Part shown: one piece after another, positions 16,114 through 23,150 of the stretch
Numbering within the stretch: the stretch's first letter is position 1
Layout: each line of letters opens with the position of its first letter
Translations under genes and position numbers: made by a program
The notes under the pieces: generated by a model
The model's input: the letters and a program-made list of their open reading frames with translations, nothing else
The model's database searches: none
Told to the model about the DNA's origin: nothing
NCBI GenBank assembly: GCA_026399735.1
Contig: JAPLQK010000033.1
Location: forward strand, 1 to 36,541
Source: Pseudomonadota bacterium
GTDB lineage: Bacteria > Pseudomonadota > Gammaproteobacteria > Burkholderiales > Gallionellaceae
Direction: 5' to 3'
DNA: 36,541 nucleotides

Positions 16114-18588
16114 TTAACTTTGTTTCACGCTCTTGACGTTCCAGACATTGTCAGCGTATTCCATGATCGTGCGATCGCTGGAAAACTTGCCCATATTCGC
16201 GACATTAAGGATGGCACGGCGCGTCCATTCCTCCTTGTCCTGATACAGCAGACTGACCTTATCCTGAGTGGCGATGTAACTGGCGTAATCGGCCAGCAGC
16301 AAATAATGGTCGCCGTGATGCGTCAGATTATCAAAAATCTGACTGTAGCGTCCGGGTTCTTCCACCGAGAAGAAACCATTGCCTATCATGTCCAGCACCT
16401 GCTTCAATTCTTCGTTGCCGTAGTAATGATCCCATGCGCTGTAACCATTAGCGCGCAGATCGGCGACTTGCGGCGTGGTCAGACCGAAGATGAAGATATT
16501 GTCATCCCCTACTTCTTCCAGGATTTCAACGTTGGCGCCATCGAGCGTACCGATGGTCAATGCACCGTTCAACGCCATTTTCATATTGCCGGTACCGGAA
16601 GCTTCCGTGCCCGCTGTGGAAATCTGCTCGGACAAATCGCTGGCCGGGAACAGTTTTTCCGCTGAGGATACGTCATAATTCGGCAGGAATACGACTTTCA
16701 ATAAACCATGTACCGCCGGGTCTTCATTGACAATGCTCGCCACATCATTGATCAGGCGAATGATCAGCTTGGCCAGTTTATAGCCGGGCGCTGCCTTGCC
16801 GGCAAAAATGATGGTGCGCGGCGTGATGGTATGCGCATTGCCGGTGCGAATGCGGTTGTACAGTGTAATCACATGCAACACATTCAACAGCTGACGCTTG
16901 TATTCGTGGATACGCTTGATCTGCACGTCGAACATCGAATTGACATCAACCACAATGCCGACTTTCTGTTTGATGTACTCGGCCAGACGTGCCTTGTTAG
17001 CCTGTTTTACCGCGCGGAACTGGCTGCGGAATTCGGCATCCTCGGCATGCTCGATCAGACCCTTGAGCTGGTCGAGATTGCGCACAAAACCGCTACCGAT
17101 GCGCGAGGCAATCAGTTCGGACAGACCGTGATTACACTGATTCAACCAGCGACGCGGTGTGATGCCGTTGGTGACGTTGATGAATTTTTCCGGATAAATG
17201 CGGTGAAAATCGGCAAACAGCGTGGTTTGCAACAAACCGCTGTGAATCGCGGCCACACCATTGACGGTATGGCTGCCCACCACGGCCAGATGCGCCATGC
17301 GCACGCGACGGCCATTATTTTCATTGATGATGGATACGCGGTTGAGCAGGCCGGTGTCGCCGGGGAAGTGATGATTGACCAGCGCCATGAAGCGATGATT
17401 TATCTCGTAGATAATTTCCAGATGACGCGGCAACACGCGTTCGAATTTCTCCACCGCCCAGGTTTCCAGCGCCTCCGGCATCAGCGTATGGTTGGTGTAG
17501 GCGAAAATCTTTGTGACCAGACTCCATGCGTGATCCCACTTCAGACCATGCACGTCCAGCAATTGATACATCAATTCGGCCACGCCGACTGCCGGGTGAG
17601 TGTCGTTCAACTGAATGGCGACCTTCTCCGGCAACAGATCCCAATCGCTGTGCTTTTGCAGGAAGTGATACAAAATATCCTGAATGGAAGCGGAAACGAA
17701 GAAATATTCCTGTCTCAAACGCAATTCCTTACCCACCGCAGAACTGTCGTTAGGATACAAGACCTTGGACAGGCTCTCGGAAATATTCTTGTCCTGAACC
17801 GCGCTCAGGTAGTCACCCGCATTGAACGATTCGAGGTTGAACTCACGCGCAGCTTTAGCGGCCCACAGACGCAGATTGTTTACCGTATCGGTGTTGTAGC
17901 CCGGGATAGGCACGTCAAAAGCCATCGCCATCACCGTTTCAGTATCGACCCAGTGGTGTTCAGTACCGCCTTTACCATCTGAAAACTGAACGACGCGACC
18001 AAAGAATTTGACCGGATACATGCGCTCGGGGCGCTGGAACTCCCAGGGATTGCCAAAACGCAGCCAGTTGTCAGGACGTTCGACCTGTTCACCGTTCTTG
18101 ATATCCTGATTAAACATGCCGTATTCATAGCGGATGCCGTAACCCTGGCCCGGCAAATCGAGTGTCGCCATGGAATCGAGGAAACAGGCCGCCAGACGAC
18201 CCAAACCGCCGTTGCCTAAAGCCGCGTCGATCTCGGTTTCTTCAACCTCTTCCATATCACGCCCCAGCGCTTTCAGGCTTTCACGCAGCGGCTGCCCGAT
18301 GCCCAAATTGAGCGCCGCATTTGACAGTGTGCGACCGATCAGAAATTCCAAAGAGAGGTAATAGAGGCGTTTCGGATCTTGCTCAGAACATTCCTCTGTT
18401 GTTTTCAACTGTTTTTCAATCAGGTGATCACGCACGGCATGGGCTGATGCCTCAAACCAGTCACGACCAGTCGCCGTTTTAACGGATTTTCCTTCGGTAT
18501 AAACCAGATGGTTAGTCAGCATCCGTTGAAAAACAGCAGGATTGGAACGGTCAAGCTGTGCAGAATTGGGGGGTTTTGGAGAACTCAT
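16114..18588 (-). CDS. glgP: Glycogen/maltodextrin phosphorylase, classical GT35 family
   Basis: An 824-aa enzyme of the E. coli GlgP/MalP type that phosphorolyses alpha-1,4-glucans to glucose-1-phosphate; cytoplasmic. The family landmarks are LSLEFLIGRTLSNA near the N-terminus, the GNGGLGRLAACFLDS motif, IQLNDTHPA, and the PLP-binding EASGTGNMKMALNG with the Schiff-base lysine at residue 670. The start ATG at 18588 keeps the usual N-terminal extension. It is a single-gene unit: an extended -10 promoter and a leader hairpin lie upstream and a terminator downstream. It belongs to a different subfamily from the phosphorylase gene that follows it, and is not a recent duplicate. Confidence 0.95.
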   Translation of the reverse strand: MSSPKPPNSAQLDRSNPAVFQRMLTNHLVYTEGKSVKTATGRDWFEASAHAVRDHLIEKQLKTTEECSEQDPKRLYYLSLEFLIGRTLSNAALNLGIGQPLRESLKALGRDMEEVEETEIDAALGNGGLGRLAACFLDSMATLDLPGQGYGIRYEYGMFNQDIKNGEQVERPDNWLRFGNPWEFQRPERMYPVKFFGRVVQFSDGKGGTEHHWVDTETVMAMAFDVPIPGYNTDTVNNLRLWAAKAAREFNLESFNAGDYLSAVQDKNISESLSKVLYPNDSSAVGKELRLRQEYFFVSASIQDILYHFLQKHSDWDLLPEKVAIQLNDTHPAVGVAELMYQLLDVHGLKWDHAWSLVTKIFAYTNHTLMPEALETWAVEKFERVLPRHLEIIYEINHRFMALVNHHFPGDTGLLNRVSIINENNGRRVRMAHLAVVGSHTVNGVAAIHSGLLQTTLFADFHRIYPEKFINVTNGITPRRWLNQCNHGLSELIASRIGSGFVRNLDQLKGLIEHAEDAEFRSQFRAVKQANKARLAEYIKQKVGIVVDVNSMFDVQIKRIHEYKRQLLNVLHVITLYNRIRTGNAHTITPRTIIFAGKAAPGYKLAKLIIRLINDVASIVNEDPAVHGLLKVVFLPNYDVSSAEKLFPASDLSEQISTAGTEASGTGNMKMALNGALTIGTLDGANVEILEEVGDDNIFIFGLTTPQVADLRANGYSAWDHYYGNEELKQVLDMIGNGFFSVEEPGRYSQIFDNLTHHGDHYLLLADYASYIATQDKVSLLYQDKEEWTRRAILNVANMGKFSSDRTIMEYADNVWNVKSVKQS

Positions 18589-18622
18589 GACAAACGCCTG
18601 TATTTAAGATGAATTGGGTATG

Positions 18623-18661
18623 TGCGATATATTTTAAGCAGGAAAAGCAGTTTATATCGCA
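18623..18661 (-). promoter_or_regulatory. Leader inverted repeat of glgP
   Basis: Nine-base perfect arms TGCGATATA (18623-18631) and TATATCGCA (18653-18661) with a 21-base spacer sit between the predicted promoter and the glgP start. In RNA this would be a 5' leader stem-loop; on DNA it could be a two-site operator. It lacks a U tail, so it is not a terminator. Confidence 0.5.
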
Positions 18662-18674
18662 TGCGAATGGGGGG

Positions 18675-18683
18675 ATTATACCA
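18675..18683 (-). promoter_or_regulatory. Extended -10 promoter for glgP
   Basis: On the minus strand TGGTATAAT is a consensus extended -10 element (TGnTATAAT), about 87-95 bases upstream of the glgP start. The -35 region is poor, as is common with extended -10 promoters. Confidence 0.55.
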
Positions 18684-18778
18684 TCACACTGGCAAACCCG
18701 ACTCTCCACCCCCGTGATGTTTGGAAATCCGGTCATTCACCCCCGGCCCGCAACGCCTGACCATATTATGCGCACGCT

Positions 18779-20272
18779 TTATTTAACGTCCGCCGGCCCG
18801 TCGTGGCTTGCATCCTGCGCCGCATCAATCATCTTTTGCGGCAACTGTCTGACAGGTTTGACACCCAGCTCTTTTAGCATTTCAGCCTGCCGGATGACAT
18901 TGCCACGGCCTCCGGTAAATTTGCTGTAAGCGCCGTCATACGCCTTCTGCGCCTGCTGCAGTTTGGTGCCCAGACCCTCCAGATCTTCCACAAAACCCGC
19001 CAGTTTGTCGTACAGATCGGCACCGCGACTGGCGATTTCCTGCGCATTGCGACTCTGCTGTTCCTGCCGCCACAAATGCGCCACGGTGCGCACCACAAAC
19101 AGCAAGGTGCTGGGACTGACCAGCAATACATTGCGCTTCCATGCATCCTGCCACAACTCACTGTCGTGCGAGAGCGCCAGCATGAAGGCAGGCTCAACCG
19201 GGATGAACATCAGTACAAAATCGAGCGATTTAAGTCCATATAACTGCTGGTAGTTTTTTCCTGACAATTCCCTGATATGGTTCTTTACCGATTCCAGATG
19301 GCGTTTTAATGCCCCATCCCGCTGCTGATCCGTATCAGAATTGGCGTACTCTTCGTAAGCGTTGAGCGACATCTTGGCATCGATGATCAGATGTTTGTCT
19401 TCGGGCAGATGAACCACCACGTCCGGCTGGGCGCGTGTACCGTCGCTGCGGGTATGACTTTCCTGCACGTCGTATTCATATCCCTTGCGCAACCCTGAAG
19501 CCTCCAGCACCCGTTCAAGGATCAGCTCGCCCCAGTTGCCCTGCGTCTTGGACTGTCCTTTCAGGGCGGAAGTCAGATTGTGCGCATCCTTTGACAATTG
19601 ATTGTTCAGCGACATCAGCTGCTTGACCTGCTCGGATAAAGCCGACCGGTCCTTGCCTTCGTTCACGTAAGCTTCCTGCACCTGCCCCTGAAATTCGTTG
19701 ATCTTGACTCTCAAAGGTTCGAGCAACTGACTGATATTAGTCTGATTCTGTTCGGTAAAGCGGCGGGTCTTGTCCTCCAGTATCTCATTTGCTAACACTT
19801 TGAATTGATTTGATAATTCTTCTCTCGCCCCATTCAGCACCGCGAGATTCTCGCCGGCTTTTTCGCGCTCCGCACTCAGGCTGGTCGAGAGTTCGGTTAC
19901 CTGATTGCTCAGTCGCAGCTGCTCAGTATTGAGCTGATCCCGCAACGCGGCCAGATCGTCCCGCTCGCCCCCTAGCACTGCCAGCTGAGCGCTCTGACTC
20001 GCAACCGTTGACATGGCCGCCCCCGCCTTCTCGCGTAAATCGCCCAGATCCTGTTCGAGTTTCTGGATGGCGGCCCCTGCCTCAGTGCGTGCGGCAATCA
20101 GACGCCTGGCGTCTTCCTGCGCTGCATTCAAGCGCTCATTGAGACGGGCCAGTTCAATCTGAGCATCGCCACGCGCACGCGAAATCCGCTCCCGAAAAAT
20201 CAGCCAGATAACCGCCGCGCCTGCCAGCAGGCCAAACAAAAAAACAGCGGACATATAGAATAGTTGGTCCAT
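18779..20272 (-). CDS. rmuC: DNA recombination protein RmuC homologue
   Basis: A 497-aa protein with an N-terminal membrane helix (residues 5-25), a long coiled coil (about 30-190) and the RmuC domain (about 210-460). The RmuC core is clear: KTQGNWGELILERVLEASGL, the PDVVVHLPE strand and LIIDAKMSLNAYEEY, which has the PD-(D/E)xK-like acidic/lysine pattern. RmuC limits inversions and rearrangements at repeats in E. coli; its biochemical action is not settled. It starts only 13 bp after the MNT-domain gene and has no clear Shine-Dalgarno, so it is likely the last gene of a three-gene transcript with the HEPN/MNT pair. Confidence 0.92.
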   Translation of the reverse strand: MDQLFYMSAVFLFGLLAGAAVIWLIFRERISRARGDAQIELARLNERLNAAQEDARRLIAARTEAGAAIQKLEQDLGDLREKAGAAMSTVASQSAQLAVLGGERDDLAALRDQLNTEQLRLSNQVTELSTSLSAEREKAGENLAVLNGAREELSNQFKVLANEILEDKTRRFTEQNQTNISQLLEPLRVKINEFQGQVQEAYVNEGKDRSALSEQVKQLMSLNNQLSKDAHNLTSALKGQSKTQGNWGELILERVLEASGLRKGYEYDVQESHTRSDGTRAQPDVVVHLPEDKHLIIDAKMSLNAYEEYANSDTDQQRDGALKRHLESVKNHIRELSGKNYQQLYGLKSLDFVLMFIPVEPAFMLALSHDSELWQDAWKRNVLLVSPSTLLFVVRTVAHLWRQEQQSRNAQEIASRGADLYDKLAGFVEDLEGLGTKLQQAQKAYDGAYSKFTGGRGNVIRQAEMLKELGVKPVRQLPQKMIDAAQDASHDGPADVK

Positions 20273-20285
20273 AAATATGAGTTAT

Positions 20286-20690
20286 CTAATTATTCGGTTT
20301 CAGCAGGCCTACTTGCGATATAAACCGGCTGCCCGCAGCATTCAAATCACCTTCGCGATTCTCAGTTACACCCGCCTGCCGGGCGTAAATTTCCACCCCG
20401 ACGCGATCAATATGCGCAATGAGATCTGCATTGCCAATCTGCTGGTATTGCGATAAATCCACGGTGTAAGGCAGCATCAAGTCATCAATCTGATCTTCGA
20501 TTTGCATGAGTTCTGCAAACGAAATCTCATCTCCCTTGATCGTCAAGTCAATATCTGACCCCGCACGGTAGTTGCCTTTGGCACGCGAGCCATAGACCAA
20601 CACAGAGCGGATGAGATTGTGCTGCGCAAAAACGCGCCTGAGTTTATCCAGCGTCACCGCAGACAAGCCAAGGGACGGCCTTGTACTCAT
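20286..20690 (-). CDS. mntA: MNT-domain nucleotidyltransferase (MntA-type antitoxin)
   Basis: A 134-aa minimal nucleotidyltransferase. The active-site signature GSX10DXD is complete: Gly34-Ser35, ten residues, then Asp46 and Asp48 (YGSRAKGNYRAGSDIDL). In characterised HepT/MntA modules this protein transfers AMP to a tyrosine of the HEPN toxin and silences it. The start ATG overlaps the HEPN gene stop by 4 bp (ATGA), so the two are translationally coupled. The last 30 residues extend beyond the usual domain end and are not recognisable. MNT antitoxin is assigned by motif and pairing; activity is inferred. Confidence 0.85.
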   Translation of the reverse strand: MSTRPSLGLSAVTLDKLRRVFAQHNLIRSVLVYGSRAKGNYRAGSDIDLTIKGDEISFAELMQIEDQIDDLMLPYTVDLSQYQQIGNADLIAHIDRVGVEIYARQAGVTENREGDLNAAGSRFISQVGLLKPNN

Positions 20691-21100
20691 GGCAAATATT
20701 TTTCCATTTCTGTTTGCAGCGCGACAAATAAGGGAAAGTAATACCCGATAATGACATTCACCAATTGTTCTGCCGTGTGTTCATCGTAGGTATGCGAAGA
20801 GATATTCCGGCTTTGTATCATCGCCATCCACTGTTCACCGTCAGCGATGAGTTCCACCTTGAAAGCTTCTCGTGTGGCATCTTTTGAGCCTTTGATGTTT
20901 TGGTTACCCTGATCCTGCAAATAATCCTTCAACACATTCCAGGCTAATTCATGAGTGAATTCAAAAGCTTGAATGACTCCCTGCTTTTCCAGATTTGAGA
21001 GTGCGCGCTGTTCGCTCAATTCAACCGCACTGCGCAGTTGCAGCAGGGCTTTCTGGAAATTGGCAAATCGTTGTTGCCAACGTATATCCTGATCGCTCAT
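20687..21100 (-). CDS. hepT: HEPN-domain protein (HepT toxin / HI0074 family)
   Basis: A 137-aa all-helical protein of the type annotated as nucleotidyltransferase substrate binding protein (HI0074 family). It carries RNISSHTY at residues 98-105, which is the HepT motif Rx4HxY: Arg98 and His103 are the predicted RNase residues and Tyr105 the site AMPylated by MntA in the studied pairs. A conserved helix FTHELAWNVLKDYL precedes it. Start ATG at 21100 follows an AAGGGA ribosome-binding site. The toxin gene comes first, with the antitoxin overlapping it. Ribonuclease activity is inferred from the intact motif. Confidence 0.85.
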   Translation of the reverse strand: MSDQDIRWQQRFANFQKALLQLRSAVELSEQRALSNLEKQGVIQAFEFTHELAWNVLKDYLQDQGNQNIKGSKDATREAFKVELIADGEQWMAMIQSRNISSHTYDEHTAEQLVNVIIGYYFPLFVALQTEMEKYLP

Positions 21101-21157
21101 TGCAAGTCCCTTCTCATTATCGAAGAATGGTTAAGTTTACTGCATATTTGAAATGCA

Positions 21158-21190
21158 AAACGCCGCGCAGTATAGCACTGCGCGGCGTTT
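21158..21190. terminator. Strong hairpin terminator of typA
   Basis: Thirteen-base perfect arms AAACGCCGCGCAG (21158-21170) and CTGCGCGGCGTTT (21178-21190) enclose a 7-base loop. It lies 24 bp past the typA stop and is U-rich at both arm ends, so on the minus strand it should end the typA transcript before the HEPN gene. Confidence 0.8.
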
Positions 21191-21213
21191 GACTTGCTTG
21201 TGCTACAGACGAA

Positions 21214-23028
21214 TTACAGGCCGCGTACGTTGCGCTTGCGTTCGTTTTCTGTCAGGAAGCGTTTACGGACGCGAATCGAAACCGGTGTGATTTCAACCAG
21301 TTCGTCGTCGTCGATAAACTCGACTGCGGATTCCAGCGTCAGACGAACCGGCGGCGTCAGACGAACCGCTTCATCGGTGCCGGATGAACGCACGTTGGTC
21401 AGTTGCTTGCCCTTGATCGGGTTAACGACCAGATCATTGTCGCGGCTGTGGATGCCGATAATCATGCCTTCATACAGTTTATCGCCCGGAACCACGATCA
21501 TGCGACCGCGATCTTCCAGCTTCCACAACGCGTAAGCCACCGCTTCACCCGCTTCGGAAGAAACCAGCACGCCGTTGCGACGACCTGGCATATCGGCCTT
21601 GACCGGTGCGTAGTCATCGAACACGTGCGCCATGATGCCGGTGCCACGCGTCAGCGTCATGAATTCCGACTGAAATCCGATCAAGCCGCGCGCAGGAACA
21701 CGGTATTCAAGACGCACACGACCGTGACCGTCCGGTTGCATATCCTGCAGATCACCTCTGCGACGACCCAGTTCTTCCATCACTGCGCCCTGATTTGCGT
21801 CTTCCACATCTACGGTCAGCATTTCAAACGGCTCGCACTTTTCACCGTTGATTTCACGGTACACCACACGCGGTTTGCCCACGCCCATCTCAAAACCTTC
21901 ACGGCGCATGGTTTCCAGCAAAATCGTCAGGTGCAATTCACCGCGACCTGACAGCAGGAACACGTCGGTGTTATCGGTTTCTTCGACGCGCAAGGCCACG
22001 TTAACCAGTAATTCCTTGGTCAGACGATCGCGAATCTGGCGACTGGTGATCATCTTGCCTTCCTGACCGCACAGCGGCGAAGTGTTCACCATCAGGTTCA
22101 TGCTCAGGGTAGGTTCGTCGATCTTGGGCAGCGGCAGCGCTTCCGGTTTGCTCACATCGGCGATGGTCACACCGATACCGATTTCGTCGATACCGTTGAT
22201 CAGCACGATGTCGCCCGCCATCGCCTCTTCCAGCAATACGCGTTCGATTCCGCGGAAACCCAACACCTGATTGACGCGGGCTTTTTTGGATGACTTGTCG
22301 CCATTCATGACCATCACTTCCTGGCCCGGACGGATCTTGCCGCGAGTTACGCGACCTACGCCGATACGACCGACGAAGCTGGAGTAGTCCAACGCGGAAA
22401 TCTGCAACTGCAGCGGTTCTTCAGTAGCGGCAACGGTAGGTGCATGAACATGATTCAACACCACATCCAGCAGCGGGAACATATTATCTGTGACAGCTTC
22501 CAGTTCGGTCTTTGCATAACCCATCAATGCGGACGCGTACACCACCGGACAATCCAGTTGTTCGTCGGTCGCGCCCAGTTTGTCGAACAAATCAAACGTC
22601 TGATCAACCACCCAGTCAGGACGCGCGCCCGGACGATCCACTTTGTTGATCACCACGATAGGACGCAGGCCGAGGGCAAGCGCCTTTTTGGTCACGAAAC
22701 GGGTTTGCGGCATCGGGCCGTCCACCGCATCGACCAGCAGCAACACGCCATCGACCATGCCCAGCACGCGCTCGACTTCACCGCCGAAGTCGGCGTGGCC
22801 CGGTGTATCGACGATATTGATATGTACGCCCTTGAACTCAACCGCGCAATTCTTCGCCAGAATCGTGATCCCGCGTTCCTTTTCCAGATCGTTGTTGTCC
22901 ATCACACGTTCGGCGACGTGTTGGTGAGCTGAGAAAGAACCTGCCTGAGACAGCAGCTTATCGACCAGTGTGGTTTTGCCGTGATCGACGTGGGCGATAA
23001 TGGCGATGTTGCGAAGTTGGCGTGACAT
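21214..23028 (-). CDS. typA: Ribosome-associated translational GTPase TypA/BipA
   Basis: A 604-aa translational GTPase related to EF-G/LepA, involved in ribosome assembly and stress growth. The GTPase motifs are AHVDHGKTT (P-loop), the switch I region, [14 protein letters not shown] and NKVD. EF-G-like domains III and V follow, with the [15 protein letters not shown] stretch typical of TypA. The ATG at 23028 directly precedes the conserved [14 protein letters not shown]. The longest frame would start 22 residues earlier but that extension has no family counterpart. Single-gene unit with its own terminator. Confidence 0.95.
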   Translation of the reverse strand: MSRQLRNIAIIAHVDHGKTTLVDKLLSQAGSFSAHQHVAERVMDNNDLEKERGITILAKNCAVEFKGVHINIVDTPGHADFGGEVERVLGMVDGVLLLVDAVDGPMPQTRFVTKKALALGLRPIVVINKVDRPGARPDWVVDQTFDLFDKLGATDEQLDCPVVYASALMGYAKTELEAVTDNMFPLLDVVLNHVHAPTVAATEEPLQLQISALDYSSFVGRIGVGRVTRGKIRPGQEVMVMNGDKSSKKARVNQVLGFRGIERVLLEEAMAGDIVLINGIDEIGIGVTIADVSKPEALPLPKIDEPTLSMNLMVNTSPLCGQEGKMITSRQIRDRLTKELLVNVALRVEETDNTDVFLLSGRGELHLTILLETMRREGFEMGVGKPRVVYREINGEKCEPFEMLTVDVEDANQGAVMEELGRRRGDLQDMQPDGHGRVRLEYRVPARGLIGFQSEFMTLTRGTGIMAHVFDDYAPVKADMPGRRNGVLVSSEAGEAVAYALWKLEDRGRMIVVPGDKLYEGMIIGIHSRDNDLVVNPIKGKQLTNVRSSGTDEAVRLTPPVRLTLESAVEFIDDDELVEITPVSIRVRKRFLTENERKRNVRGL

Positions 23029-23060
23029 GGATACAGCCTTGCTAAATGTATGGGGGGCGC

Positions 23061-23069
23061 ATTCTACCA
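23061..23069 (-). promoter_or_regulatory. Candidate extended -10 promoter for typA
   Basis: The minus strand reads TGGTAGAAT, one mismatch from TGnTATAAT, about 33-41 bases upstream of the typA ATG. The -35 region is not distinct. Confidence 0.4.
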
Positions 23070-23110
23070 TAACCGCCAATACATTATCGGCCAACCGAAC
23101 ATCGAGCCGG

Positions 23111-23146
23111 GTTTTCCGTTTACGGTTTTCCGTTTACGGTTTTCAG
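23111..23146. repeat. 14-bp tandem repeat in the kinase-typA spacer
   Basis: Two perfect copies of GTTTTCCGTTTACG (23111-23124 and 23125-23138) and a partial third copy. Each unit is itself two related heptamers (GTTTTCC, GTTTACG). It lies 5 bp past the end of the hybrid kinase gene. No function evident. Confidence 0.9.
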
Positions 23147-23150
23147 TTCG

